NCBI GenBank assembly: GCA_015067845.1
Contig: SVLT01000009.1
Coordinates: 1-64,000, forward strand
Length of the DNA stretch: 64,000 bases
DNA from: Oscillospiraceae bacterium
Lineage (GTDB): Bacteria > Bacillota > Clostridia > Oscillospirales > Oscillospiraceae
Reading direction: 5' to 3'
Shown here: piece after piece, positions 44,701-54,081 of the stretch
How the letters are laid out: the number at the start of each line of letters is the position of its first letter
Position numbering within the stretch: the stretch's first letter is position 1
Program-made: the position numbers and the translations under genes
Notes under the pieces: generated by a model
Told to the model about the DNA's origin: nothing
Databases searched by the model: none
Seen by the model: only the letters and a program-made list of their open reading frames with translations

Positions 44701-46065
44701 ATGCCGGATAAGAGAGCATTGGGCAAGCGGAAACTGCGTCTGGCGCCCACGCAGATCATTGCATTGGTCTTTGTGGGGATCATTTTGCTTGGCGCACTGA
44801 TTTTAACATTGCCGATTTCCTCCCGGGACGGTACTTCCCCCGGTTTTTTGCCTGCGCTGTTTACAGCCACCTCGGCTACCTGCGTCACGGGCCTGGTGAT
44901 GTTCGATACCTGGACCCAGTGGAATGGCCTTGGCCAAACGGTGATCCTGTGTCTGATCGAGATCGGCGGACTGGGCTTCATGTCCGCGGCTTCTCTGGTC
45001 ATCTTCCTGTTTCGCAAACGGGTGGGCCTGAAACAGAGAATGGTGATGGCGCAGGCACTCAGCGTCAGCGACATGGCAAGTGTGGTACGGCTGCAAAAGA
45101 TTATGATTTTTGGCAGCTTGCTGGTGCAGCTGATTGGCGCGATGATTTTAACAGTCCATTTCTGGCCCGTATACGGCCTGGGGCAGGCAGCCAAGTGGGG
45201 CGTGTTTCACGCAGTTTCGGCCTTTTGCAACGCCGGCTTTGATATTTTCGGCGTTTTAAAAGCCGGCAGCAGTCTGATGCTGTTTCAGTCCGACCCGGTG
45301 GTGCTGCTGACCTTGGGTACTCTGGTTGCCGTTGGCGGTTTGGGCTTCTTCGTGTGGGAGGAGGTCATCCGCGTCCGCAGCTGGAAAAAGTTCTCGGTCT
45401 ATACCAAGCTGGTTCTGCTGATGAGCGCCATTTTGCTGGTTGGCGGCACGTTGGGCTTCTGCCTGCTGGAATGGAACAATCCCGAAACCCTGGGGGATCT
45501 GCCTTGGTATGACAAATTACTTGGCGGTCTGTTTCAGTCCATGACCGTCCGTACCGCAGGCTTCGATGCCTTGGGTCAGGGCGGACTGACGGAGGGCGGC
45601 AAGGCCTTTTCCATGATCCTCATGTTCATCGGCGGCGCATCCGGCTCCACCGCCGGCGGTGTCAAGATGGTGACCATGATGGTGCTGCTGCTGTTTATGT
45701 GGTCCCGGATCCGGGGCAAGGGCAGCGTGAGTGTGTTCAAGCACTCCGTGCCCGATAATCAGGTGTTGGATGCTATGATGATTGTGACACTTGTGGCAGG
45801 TCTGGCAATCTTTGGCGGACTGTTCGTCAGCGCCACATCTCCCATTAGCTTTACCGACGGTCTGTATGAATCCGTATCGGCCTTGGCTACGGTGGGACTG
45901 ACCACCGGCGTGACCACCAGTCTGAGCCTTCCGGCCCAGCTTTTGATGATCCTTTATATGTACTTTGGGCGTGTAGGCGTTCTGACATTGAGCCTTGGCT
46001 TCCTGATGGGCAATCAGGCGCAGGAACGCTTCCGCTATGCAAATACCAATCTGTTGATCGGATAG
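44701..46065 (+). CDS. ktrB: Potassium uptake protein, TrkH/KtrB family
   Basis: The protein has 454 residues. The ATG at 44701 follows GGAAGGGGGGGG and gives the usual length for KtrB; an upstream in-frame ATG at 44659 lacks a good site. Four repeated M1-P-M2 units are visible through selectivity-filter-like segments: TATCVTGLV, FCNAGFDIF, RTAGFDALG, and ATVGLTTGV. It forms the ion-conducting dimer in the membrane. The RCK regulator gene starts 10 bp later, giving a KtrAB pair. Trk and Ktr types are hard to separate by eye. Confidence 0.9.
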   Translation: MPDKRALGKRKLRLAPTQIIALVFVGIILLGALILTLPISSRDGTSPGFLPALFTATSATCVTGLVMFDTWTQWNGLGQTVILCLIEIGGLGFMSAASLVIFLFRKRVGLKQRMVMAQALSVSDMASVVRLQKIMIFGSLLVQLIGAMILTVHFWPVYGLGQAAKWGVFHAVSAFCNAGFDIFGVLKAGSSLMLFQSDPVVLLTLGTLVAVGGLGFFVWEEVIRVRSWKKFSVYTKLVLLMSAILLVGGTLGFCLLEWNNPETLGDLPWYDKLLGGLFQSMTVRTAGFDALGQGGLTEGGKAFSMILMFIGGASGSTAGGVKMVTMMVLLLFMWSRIRGKGSVSVFKHSVPDNQVLDAMMIVTLVAGLAIFGGLFVSATSPISFTDGLYESVSALATVGLTTGVTTSLSLPAQLLMILYMYFGRVGVLTLSLGFLMGNQAQERFRYANTNLLIG

Positions 46066-46075
46066 GAGGAATACG

Positions 46076-46723
46076 ATGAAATCCTATGTTGTTGTAGGTC
46101 TTGGCCGTTTCGGCAGCGAGGTCGCCCGGCAGTTATATCGCTGTGGCTGCGAGGTGCTGGCCATTGACCTGAGAAGTGAATTGGTTCAGCAGATATCAGC
46201 CGATGTGACCCATGCTGCTGTGGGCGATAGCCGGGACAAGGAAGTGCTGCGCGCGCTGGGCGTAGGAGATTTTGACTGCGCCATTATTGCCATCGGTGAG
46301 GATCTGGCAGCTTCTGTGCTGATCACCATGAATTTGAAGGAGCTGGGCGTGCCGTATCTGGTTTGCAAAGCCCATGACGATGTCCACCGCCGTGTGTTGG
46401 AGAAATTGGGTGCTGATCGGGTGGTGATCCCCGAGCAGGAAAATGCGGCAAGATTGGCGAAAAGCTTGTCCTCTCCCAATCTGCTGGATTATATTGAGCT
46501 GTCCGAGGAGTACAGCATTATCGAGCTGCCTGCGCCCAAGAGCTGGGTGGGTAAAAACCTGAAAGAGCTGAATGTGCGTGCCAAGCTGGGTGTGAACATT
46601 TTGGCAGTTCGCCGTAACGGCAAGCTGGACGTCTCCCCTGCGGCGGAGTTTACCTTTGCTGACGGCGATATTGTGGTGGTTTTGGGCGATGCTAAGGCAC
46701 TGAAAGCTGTTGAAAGACTATGA
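46076..46723 (+). CDS. ktrA: Potassium channel regulatory subunit, KtrA/TrkA family
   Basis: The protein has 215 residues: an RCK_N Rossmann domain with GLGRFGSEVA for nucleotide binding and an acidic residue ending strand 2 (AIDLRSE), then an RCK_C domain (about 135-215). It forms the octameric ring that gates KtrB according to bound ATP/ADP or cyclic-di-AMP in relatives. Single-RCK length favours KtrA over the double-domain TrkA. RBS is AGGAGG; its stop overlaps the next start by 4 bp. Confidence 0.92.
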   Translation: MKSYVVVGLGRFGSEVARQLYRCGCEVLAIDLRSELVQQISADVTHAAVGDSRDKEVLRALGVGDFDCAIIAIGEDLAASVLITMNLKELGVPYLVCKAHDDVHRRVLEKLGADRVVIPEQENAARLAKSLSSPNLLDYIELSEEYSIIELPAPKSWVGKNLKELNVRAKLGVNILAVRRNGKLDVSPAAEFTFADGDIVVVLGDAKALKAVERL

Positions 46724-47469
46724 TGGAAACAAGAATTACTTCCCGGAAGAATCCGCTGATCCAGCAGGTGCGGCGGTTGCTGACTTCCAAAAAGGAACGG
46801 GAGACCGCCGGGCTTTTTGTGGCGGATGGAACAAAACTGTTGGAAGAGGCCATACGGTATTACCCCGGCCTTGATACGGTGATTTTGTCCGATGGCGTGA
46901 CTGCTGACCTGCCGGAGCAGGTGACGGTGGTGCGTGTGCCGGAAGATGTGATGGCCTATGTATCCCCAATGGAAACGCCCCAGGGTGCGCTGTTTCTGTG
47001 CCGCTTACCGGAGCAGAAGGCGTTTGATGCCCAGGCAGGGATGCTGATTTTAGACGGCATCCAGGATCCAGGCAATCTGGGCACGATCCTGCGCACAGCC
47101 GATGCCCTGGATGTGCCGGTGGCGCTTCTGGAAGGGTGTGCGGATCCGTACAGTCACAAGGTGGTGCGTGCTTCCATGGGTGCGGTCCTGCGCACACAGC
47201 CCATGCTGTCCGACTGGGAGCAGGTGCACAAGCAATGCGCGGAAGCCGGTATTCCTGTGGCGGTGACCGCCCTTTCTGAGAAATCCCAGGACATCCGCAA
47301 GGCAGACCTCTCCAAGATGGCAGTGGTCATCGGCAGCGAGGGCAGGGGTGTGCGTCCGGAGATTCTTTCGCAGGCGGATGCCCAACTGATCATCCCCATG
47401 AACGACCACTGCGAGTCGCTGAATGCGGCGGTAGCAGCTACCATCGTCATGTGGGAAATGAAAAACTGA
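46720..47469 (+). CDS. SpoU/TrmH family RNA 2'-O-methyltransferase
   Basis: The protein has 249 residues. An N-terminal L30e-like substrate-binding region (ITSRKNPLIQQVRRL) is followed by the knotted SPOUT domain, with the motif 1 Asn/Arg in GIQDPGNLGTILRTA, motif 2 in IGSEGRGVR, and motif 3 IPMNDHCESLNAAVAA. It methylates a ribose 2'-OH in rRNA or tRNA using SAM; the exact nucleotide is not deducible (RlmB-like or TrmH-like). It is translationally coupled to ktrA and followed 21 bp later by dprA. Confidence 0.9.
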   Translation: MMETRITSRKNPLIQQVRRLLTSKKERETAGLFVADGTKLLEEAIRYYPGLDTVILSDGVTADLPEQVTVVRVPEDVMAYVSPMETPQGALFLCRLPEQKAFDAQAGMLILDGIQDPGNLGTILRTADALDVPVALLEGCADPYSHKVVRASMGAVLRTQPMLSDWEQVHKQCAEAGIPVAVTALSEKSQDIRKADLSKMAVVIGSEGRGVRPEILSQADAQLIIPMNDHCESLNAAVAATIVMWEMKN

Positions 47470-47490
47470 CAGAGACAGAAGGTAAAAAGC

Positions 47491-48720
47491 ATGCTGATAC
47501 ATTGGATATGGCTGGCCACCCGGCCGGAGCTCAGCGACCGACTGAAATTGGCTACGCTGGAAGCGTTCCGCGACCCGGAAGACATTTTTTATAGTGACAA
47601 GGAGCACTATGCCAATGTGGAAGGCATGACTCAGGCCGGCGCGGAGGCGCTTTCTGACAAAAAATTGACCCAAGCGCAGGAGATTTTGGATGACTGTGTA
47701 GAGAAAGGCATCCAGATCTGCACCTTTCATGACGCGGCATATCCTGCCAGATTGAAAAATATCGCAGATCCGCCCCTGGTGCTGTACTACAAGGGCAATC
47801 TGACCGGATTGGACAGCAGTCCGGTGATCGGCGTGGTGGGAACGCGGAAAGCATCGGCATACGGTCTGAACACCTCCAAGAAAATGGGCTACCAGATCGC
47901 CAAATGCGGCGGTATTTTGGTGTCCGGTCTGGCGGAGGGTAACGACGGCAGCGCTATGACGGGCGCACTGATGGCCGGCGGCAAGGTCGTGGGCGTACTG
48001 GGCTGCGGCGCGGATGTGGTGTATCCGGCTATTCACCGATCCTTGTACAAGGATACGGAGCGAAACGGCTGTCTGATTTCAGAATTTCCGCCGAAAACGC
48101 CGCCCTATGGGTGGAATTTTCCCAAGCGCAACCGCATTATCAGCGGACTGAGCAACGGCATTTTGGTGGTGGAAGCGCCCCATAAGAGTGGTTCTCTCAT
48201 CACAGCCCGGGATGCGTTGGAGCAGGGCCGGGATGTGTTTGTCGTACCCGGAAACATCGATGTGGATACTTTTGTGGGCAGCAACGCCCTGCTCAGAGAG
48301 GGTGCGATCGCGGTCAGCAGCGGATGGGATGTGGTCAGCGAATATGCGGCCTTGTATCCGGATAAGATCCGAGAAGCAACCGGGGAGTCTGTATTCCTCA
48401 GCGAGCACGAAAAGACTGTGCCTGAGGTGGCGCAAAAACCTATGCAACCTACCCGAAAGCCTTTGTTCGACAGAAAAAGGGATAAAAAACCCATTGACAA
48501 GGACGAAAAGAAAACTTATAGTGTCCAGCAGGATGTTCTGGATTCCCTATCTCAGGAGGAGCAGGAACTGCTGAAACCTTTGCGCAAGGGCGCAGCCCTT
48601 GTGGATGACCTGATTGCCGCCAGCGAACTGCCGGCGGGCAAGGTGCTTAGCATGCTCACTATGCTGCAAATTCGCGGCGTGGTGGAGCTTTTGCCGGGCA
48701 AACGGGTCGCGCTAAAATAA
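47491..48720 (+). CDS. dprA: DNA-processing protein DprA
   Basis: The protein has 409 residues. A SAM-like N-terminal region precedes the extended Rossmann (Smf) domain: VIGVVGTRKASAYG, VSGLAEGNDGSAMTGAL and PKRNRIISGLS. A linker rich in Lys/Pro is followed by a C-terminal winged helix (LRKGAALVDDLIAASEL). DprA loads RecA on incoming single-stranded DNA in transformation. It stands next to topA, a frequent neighbour. The usual A-x-G-I-D motif reads GLAEGND here, a mild deviation. Confidence 0.93.
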   Translation: MLIHWIWLATRPELSDRLKLATLEAFRDPEDIFYSDKEHYANVEGMTQAGAEALSDKKLTQAQEILDDCVEKGIQICTFHDAAYPARLKNIADPPLVLYYKGNLTGLDSSPVIGVVGTRKASAYGLNTSKKMGYQIAKCGGILVSGLAEGNDGSAMTGALMAGGKVVGVLGCGADVVYPAIHRSLYKDTERNGCLISEFPPKTPPYGWNFPKRNRIISGLSNGILVVEAPHKSGSLITARDALEQGRDVFVVPGNIDVDTFVGSNALLREGAIAVSSGWDVVSEYAALYPDKIREATGESVFLSEHEKTVPEVAQKPMQPTRKPLFDRKRDKKPIDKDEKKTYSVQQDVLDSLSQEEQELLKPLRKGAALVDDLIAASELPAGKVLSMLTMLQIRGVVELLPGKRVALK

Positions 48721-48738
48721 CGAGAATGGAGCAAATAT

Positions 48739-50928
48739 ATGGCAACACCGTCAAATCTTGTAATCGTAGAGTCGCCTTCCAAGGCTAAGACCATTGGCAA
48801 ATACTTGGGACCGGACTATCTTGTAAAGGCCAGCATGGGCCATTTGCGGGATCTGCCCAAGAGTACCATGGGTGTAGATTTGGAACACGACTTTACACCG
48901 AAATACCTGCCGGTATCCGGTAAGGAAGACCTGATCAAGGAGCTGAAAAAAGCGGCGGCCCAGGCGGATACTGTCTATCTGGCAACTGACCCGGACCGGG
49001 AGGGCGAAGCCATCTCCTGGCACTTAAAGGAATTGCTGCAGCTGCCGGATGACAAGGCCCGCCGTGTCACCTTTAACGAGATCACCCAGAAGGTGGTCAA
49101 GGAGTCCATTTCCGCGCCCCGGGACATTGACTATGATCTGGTGGATGCGCAGCAGGCCCGCCGGATTTTGGACCGTATCGTGGGCTACCAGCTGTCCCCC
49201 TTGCTGTGGAAAAAGGTGCGCCGGGGTCTGTCCGCAGGCCGGGTGCAGAGCGTTGCCACCCGTCTGGTGGTGGACCGTGAGAATGAGATCCGGGCCTTTA
49301 TCCCCAAGGAGTATTGGTCGCTGGATGTGACGCTGAACCTGATTGGCAAGCCCGGTTCTTTTGTTGCCCACTATTTTGGCGGCGCAAAAAAGAAGGAACT
49401 GGAAAACGAGCAGCAGGTACAGGCGGTCATTGATGATATTACCGGCAAGATCTTTACGGTGACCAATGTAAAGCGCGCCGATAAGAAGCGCAGCGCCGCG
49501 CCCCCGTTTACCACCTCCACCTTGCAGCAGGAGGCATCCCGAAAGCTGAACATGACGCCCAAGCGCACCATGGCCATCGCCCAGCAGCTGTATGAGGGCG
49601 TGGATGTGGCAGGAGAGGGCACTACCGGTCTGATCACCTATATGCGTACCGACTCTCTGCGCCTGTCCGACGAGGCTATGGCCGCCGCGGCAGATTTCAT
49701 TAAGCACCGCTACGGAAAAGAGTATTATTACGGAAAACACCATGTGTTCAAAACCAAGTCCGGTGCCCAGGATGCCCACGAAGCCATCCGTCCCACCCGT
49801 GTGGAGCTGGATCCGGAAACGATCAAGGGCAGTCTGACCAAGGAGCAGTACAAGCTCTACAAATTGATTTGGAGCCGCTTCTTGGCCTCTCAGATGGCTA
49901 ATGCGGTGTATGATACTGTGGCCATTGATACCGAGTGCGCCGGTCATGTGTTCCGCAGCACCCACCAGAGCATGAAGTTTGCAGGCTTTGTTGCCGTCTA
50001 CGAAGAGGGACGGGACGATGAAGCGGAAGCCGTGGGATCTCCCTTGCCGGATCTGGAAGAGGGGGATACAGCGGATGCTGTGAAGATCGAAAAAGAGCAG
50101 CATTTCACCCAACCCCCGGCCCGGTATACCGAAGCCACCCTGGTCAAGGCCATGGAGGAAAAGGGCGTAGGCCGCCCGTCCACCTATGCGGCCACAGTTT
50201 CCATCATCCAGGATCGGGAATATGTACTAAAAACAGACAAGCGGCTGGCCCCCACGCCCCTGGGCGAGGTGGTCAACGGCTTGATGATGGACCGTTTTAA
50301 CGACATCGTGGATGTGGAATTCACCGCCAACATGGAAAACAAGCTGGACGATGTGGAGGCCGGCAACCGGAAGTGGAAAGAGGTTCTGGGTGAATTCTAT
50401 CAGGGCTTCCGTCAGGAGCTGACCGATGCGGAAGCAGCATTGGAAGGCACCCGGCTGAAAGTGCCGGAGGAGGAGACTGAGGAGATCTGCGAGGTCTGCG
50501 GCAAAAAAATGGTCATCAAGGATGGTCGTTTTGGCAAATTCATGGCCTGTCCCGGTTGGCCGGAGTGCAAGAATACCAAGCCCATCGTGGAGAAAATGCC
50601 CGGTCGCTGCCCCAATTGCGGCGGCACGATTTTGAAGCGGAAATCCAAGAAGGGCTATCCCTACTATGCCTGCGAAAAGGGCGCAGAATGTGGCTTTATG
50701 AGCTGGGATGTGCCCACGGACCAGGACTGCCCGGAATGTGGACAGACGCTGTTCAAAAAGTCCGGTCGTGGCCGGATGAAGCCCTTCTGCATCAACGAAA
50801 AATGTCAGAATTTCCTGCCGGAGGACAAGCGGGGATACTACAAAAAGGCGGATTCTGCCGAATCCGGCGAAAAGAAAACCAAGAAAACTACGAAAAAGAC
50901 CACCAAAAAGAAAGAGGCAAGCAAATGA
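48739..50928 (+). CDS. topA: DNA topoisomerase I
   Basis: The protein has 729 residues. The Toprim domain opens with LVIVESPSKAKTIGKYLG and contains the acidic TDPDREGEA. The catalytic tyrosine lies in ITYMRTDS (Y301). Two to three C-terminal zinc ribbons (CEVCGKKM, CPNCGGTI, CPECGQTL) precede a basic KKTTKKTTKK tail. It relaxes negative supercoils by cutting one strand. RBS GAATGGAG is weak but spaced well. Its stop overlaps trmFO by 4 bp. Confidence 0.97.
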   Translation: MATPSNLVIVESPSKAKTIGKYLGPDYLVKASMGHLRDLPKSTMGVDLEHDFTPKYLPVSGKEDLIKELKKAAAQADTVYLATDPDREGEAISWHLKELLQLPDDKARRVTFNEITQKVVKESISAPRDIDYDLVDAQQARRILDRIVGYQLSPLLWKKVRRGLSAGRVQSVATRLVVDRENEIRAFIPKEYWSLDVTLNLIGKPGSFVAHYFGGAKKKELENEQQVQAVIDDITGKIFTVTNVKRADKKRSAAPPFTTSTLQQEASRKLNMTPKRTMAIAQQLYEGVDVAGEGTTGLITYMRTDSLRLSDEAMAAAADFIKHRYGKEYYYGKHHVFKTKSGAQDAHEAIRPTRVELDPETIKGSLTKEQYKLYKLIWSRFLASQMANAVYDTVAIDTECAGHVFRSTHQSMKFAGFVAVYEEGRDDEAEAVGSPLPDLEEGDTADAVKIEKEQHFTQPPARYTEATLVKAMEEKGVGRPSTYAATVSIIQDREYVLKTDKRLAPTPLGEVVNGLMMDRFNDIVDVEFTANMENKLDDVEAGNRKWKEVLGEFYQGFRQELTDAEAALEGTRLKVPEEETEEICEVCGKKMVIKDGRFGKFMACPGWPECKNTKPIVEKMPGRCPNCGGTILKRKSKKGYPYYACEKGAECGFMSWDVPTDQDCPECGQTLFKKSGRGRMKPFCINEKCQNFLPEDKRGYYKKADSAESGEKKTKKTTKKTTKKKEASK

Positions 50929-52229
50929 GCGTAGTGAAAGTCATCGGCGCGGGTCTGGCCGGCTGTGAAGCGGCCTGGCAACTGGCCCAGCGGGGCATTT
51001 CTGTGGAGCTTTATGAGATGAAGCCACAAAAAATGTCTCCTGCTCACCATAGCGCGGATTTTGCCGAATTGGTCTGCTCAAACTCTTTTCGGGGCGACCG
51101 GCTGGAAAATGCGGTGGGTCTTCTCAAGGAAGAGCTGCGCCGGCTGGACAGTCTGATCATGCAGTGCGCAGAGGCCACCCGGGTGGAAGCCGGTGGATGT
51201 CTGGCGGTTGACCGTGGCGGCTTTGCGAAAATGGTGACGGAAAAGATCCGCAGTCATCCCAACATCACCGTTATCGACGAGGAAGTGACCCAAGTGCCGG
51301 AAGGCCCGGTGATCGTGGCTACCGGCCCGCTCACCTCTGATGCCATGAGTGATGCCATTGGCGCATATTTCGGTCAGGATCATCTCCACTTTTTCGATGC
51401 GGCGGCACCGCTGGTCACAGCGGAGTCCATCGACATGACCAAGGCTTGGTGGCAGAGCCGTTATGATCGGGGAACACCTGATTATGTAAACTGTGCCATG
51501 GATAAGGCGGAGTATGAGGCCTTTGTCACGGAGCTGGTGGCGGCGGAGGAAGCGGAAGTCCACGGTTTTGAGGACAAAAATGTTTTTGAGGGCTGTATGC
51601 CCGTGGAAGTCATGGCCCGCCGTGGCTTCGACACATTGCGCTACGGCCCGTTGAAGCCGGTGGGTCTGACTGATCCCAATACCGGCAAAGAGCCCTATGC
51701 GGTTGTTCAGCTGCGGCAGGATAACAGCGAGGGAAGTATTTTCAATTTGGTGGGTTTCCAGACCCATTTGAAATTCGGTGAGCAGAAACGGGTCTTTTCC
51801 ATGATCCCGGCTCTGGCCAACGCGGAATTTGTCCGCTACGGCGTGATGCACCGCAACACATTCCTCCAATCCCCCAAGCTGCTGGACTGTTACTATGCCG
51901 ACCGTCGGAATCCCATGGTTGCCTTTGCCGGGCAGATGACCGGCGTGGAGGGCTATGTGGAATCCACCGCCTCCGGTTTCCTGGCGGCGGTTGCCATGGC
52001 GGCAAAGGTGCAGGGCAAGGATGTGCCCGCATTCCCCAAAACCACCGCCATCGGCGCGTTGGGACATTACATCAGCGACGAATCGGTGGTTTCTTTCCAA
52101 CCGATGAATATCAATTTCAGCATCATTGCTCCTTTGGAGCAGAGAGTCCGTAAAAAGGCAGAGAAAAATCTCGCCATTGCCAACCGTTCTCTGGCGATCA
52201 TCGACGAAATGATCGCTCGGGGATTATAA
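50925..52229 (+). CDS. trmFO: Methylenetetrahydrofolate-tRNA-(uracil-5-)-methyltransferase TrmFO
   Basis: The protein has 434 residues. The start at 50925 overlaps the topA stop (ATGA), and GAGGCAAGCAA serves as RBS. N-terminal GAGLAGCEAAWQLA binds FAD, followed by CSNSFRGD and the folate region. It makes ribothymidine at U54 of tRNA using methylene-THF rather than SAM, the route common in Firmicutes. The topA-trmFO order is well conserved in this phylum, which supports the call. Confidence 0.96.
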   Translation: MSVVKVIGAGLAGCEAAWQLAQRGISVELYEMKPQKMSPAHHSADFAELVCSNSFRGDRLENAVGLLKEELRRLDSLIMQCAEATRVEAGGCLAVDRGGFAKMVTEKIRSHPNITVIDEEVTQVPEGPVIVATGPLTSDAMSDAIGAYFGQDHLHFFDAAAPLVTAESIDMTKAWWQSRYDRGTPDYVNCAMDKAEYEAFVTELVAAEEAEVHGFEDKNVFEGCMPVEVMARRGFDTLRYGPLKPVGLTDPNTGKEPYAVVQLRQDNSEGSIFNLVGFQTHLKFGEQKRVFSMIPALANAEFVRYGVMHRNTFLQSPKLLDCYYADRRNPMVAFAGQMTGVEGYVESTASGFLAAVAMAAKVQGKDVPAFPKTTAIGALGHYISDESVVSFQPMNINFSIIAPLEQRVRKKAEKNLAIANRSLAIIDEMIARGL

Positions 52230-52245
52230 AGAAAGAGGTGCGGAT

Positions 52246-53274
52246 ATGAAGATCATTATTGACGCTATGGGCGGCGACCACGCTCCGGAAGCTCCGGTGC
52301 TGGGCGCCATCGAGGCCGCAAAAACCTATGGAAGCCAGATCACCTTGGTGGGCCGTGGAGAAGAAATCCTGAATGTGATGAAGCAGAACGGCATTGACAC
52401 ACTTCCTGACGGGGTGGAGATCGCCAATGCCGAGGATGTGGTGGATATGCACGACGATCCTGCCAATGTGATCCGCAAAAAGCCCAACTCCTCCATGGTG
52501 GTGGGTCTGAAAATGCTGGCAGAAGGCCAGGGCGACGCATTTATCTCGGCCGGAAGCACCGGCGCATTGCTCACCGGAGCGACCCTGATCGTCAAGCGTG
52601 TCAAGGGCATCCGCCGGGCGGCTATGGGCCCTGCCATGCCCAACAAGACCGGCGGTAAGACTGTGATTCTGGACTGCGGTGCCAATGCGGAATGCACACC
52701 GGAGTTTTTGCTGCAATTCGGTTTGGTGGGTTCCCTCCATGCCAAGGCTACTTACGGTGTGGAAAGCCCCAAGGTGGGTCTGCTGAACATCGGCACAGAG
52801 GACACCAAGGGTACCCCCTTGCAGAAAGAGGCCTACGGCCTTTTGCAGCAAGCCTCCGAAAAGGGTCTTCTTAACTTCGTGGGCAACGTGGAAGCCCGGG
52901 ATGTACCCCTGGGCGCGGTGGATGTGGTGGTTTGCGACGGCTTTGCCGGCAATGTGCTGCTGAAATCCATCGAAGGCACCGCCATGTTCATGGGCAGCCT
53001 GGTGTCCAAGATGTTCAAGAAAAACCTGATCAGCAAGCTGTCTGCGGCATTGGTGATGAAGGACATCAAGGGATTCAAGAAGCTGCTGGACTACCGTGAG
53101 ATCGGCGGAACCCAGTTCCTGGGCATCCAAAAGCCTGTCATCAAGGCCCACGGCTCTTCCGATCAGATCGCCTTCCGCAACGCGGTGCGTCAGGCAGAGG
53201 AAGCGGCAAGCCGGAACATTTCCGAACAGTTGGAAGCCGGTCTGGCCGCATTAAAGGAGATCAGCAATGATTAA
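52246..53274 (+). CDS. plsX: Phosphate acyltransferase PlsX
   Basis: The protein has 342 residues. It begins with MKIIIDAMGGDHAPE, the family signature, and carries ISAGSTGALL and a CDGFAGNVLLK segment. It converts acyl-ACP to acyl-phosphate, the first step of Firmicutes phosphatidic acid synthesis with PlsY. AAAGAGGTG is the RBS. Its 3' end overlaps rnc by 8 bp. No acpP sits between the two, unlike in many Firmicutes. Confidence 0.96.
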   Translation: MKIIIDAMGGDHAPEAPVLGAIEAAKTYGSQITLVGRGEEILNVMKQNGIDTLPDGVEIANAEDVVDMHDDPANVIRKKPNSSMVVGLKMLAEGQGDAFISAGSTGALLTGATLIVKRVKGIRRAAMGPAMPNKTGGKTVILDCGANAECTPEFLLQFGLVGSLHAKATYGVESPKVGLLNIGTEDTKGTPLQKEAYGLLQQASEKGLLNFVGNVEARDVPLGAVDVVVCDGFAGNVLLKSIEGTAMFMGSLVSKMFKKNLISKLSAALVMKDIKGFKKLLDYREIGGTQFLGIQKPVIKAHGSSDQIAFRNAVRQAEEAASRNISEQLEAGLAALKEISND

Positions 53275-53950
53275 CGAACTGGAAAAAGCCATCGGCTATC
53301 AGTTCCGGAATATCACCCTTTTGCAAAATGCCCTGTCCCATTCGTCCTATGCCAACGAGCGTTGGCACGACAGCCTGAAAAGCAACGAACGGCTGGAATT
53401 TCTGGGGGACTCGGTGCTGGGAATGTTGGTGGCGGAGCACTTGTTCCGCACCTTTCCTGACCGCCCGGAGGGCGAGCTGACCCGGATGCGGGCGGACATG
53501 GTCTGTGAAAAGACCCTGGCGAAGGTTGCAAACCGACTGGATCTGGGACGGCATCTGATGCTGGGCAAGGGTGAGGAGTCCGGTGGCGGACGAAACCGGG
53601 ATTCCATTCTGGCGGATGCGGTGGAATCCGTGCTTGCCGCCTGCTATCTGGACGGCGGCATGGACGCGGCGCTGCAATTTGTACAGAAGTTTATTCTGGT
53701 GAACGTGCCGGTGACCAAGCTCCACAATGCGGACTACAAGACCGCCTTGCAGGAGCTGGTGCAGCAAAAAAAGAACCAGACGATCGCGTACCGTCTGGTA
53801 GGGGAGAGTGGCCCGGATCACGACAAGGAATTCCGGGTGGAAGTGACCCTGAACGGCGAAACCGTTGGTTTTGGCATCGGAAGCAGCAAAAAGCGCGCAG
53901 AGCAAGCTGCCGCCCAGGCTGCTATTGAGAGATTATATCCCAACAACTAG
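53267..53950 (+). CDS. rnc: Ribonuclease III
   Basis: The protein has 227 residues. The RNase III signature NERLEFLGDSVLG (about 40-52) contains catalytic Glu and Asp; the second acidic site is in DAVESVLAACYLDGG. The C-terminal dsRNA-binding domain (about 155-225) ends with KKRAEQAAAQAAIERL. It processes rRNA precursors and structured mRNAs. It starts within the end of plsX, after AAAGGAG, showing translational coupling. Confidence 0.97.
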   Translation: MINELEKAIGYQFRNITLLQNALSHSSYANERWHDSLKSNERLEFLGDSVLGMLVAEHLFRTFPDRPEGELTRMRADMVCEKTLAKVANRLDLGRHLMLGKGEESGGGRNRDSILADAVESVLAACYLDGGMDAALQFVQKFILVNVPVTKLHNADYKTALQELVQQKKNQTIAYRLVGESGPDHDKEFRVEVTLNGETVGFGIGSSKKRAEQAAAQAAIERLYPNN

Positions 53951-53951
53951 A

Positions 53952-54034
53952 TGTCATTGCGAGTTGACGATTTTTCGATGCGAATTGTAGGGGCGACTAT
54001 TAGTCGCCCGCGGGCGGCAGGTTGCCGCCCCTAC
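53952..54034. repeat. Intergenic palindromic repeat with MITE-like end
   Basis: The segment opens with TGTCATTGCGA, identical to the end of the element at 61271. Next comes a GTAGGGGCGACTA...TAGTCGCC palindrome, and GGGCGGCA...TGCCGCCC closing with CCCCTAC. GTAGGGGC and GCCCCTAC are inverted across the segment. This looks like a composite of two short repeat families with no coding capacity. Confidence 0.6.
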
Positions 54035-54041
54035 ATATGAT

Positions 54042-54074
54042 CAAGGGCGTGTTGCAGAGTTTGCAACACGCCCT
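54042..54074. terminator. Long hairpin, likely terminator between converging genes
   Basis: A perfect 14-bp stem (54042-54055 with 54061-54074) has a 5-nt loop. The T content after it is modest on both strands (ACTTTGTC on plus). Confidence 0.6.
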
Positions 54075-54081
54075 TACTTTG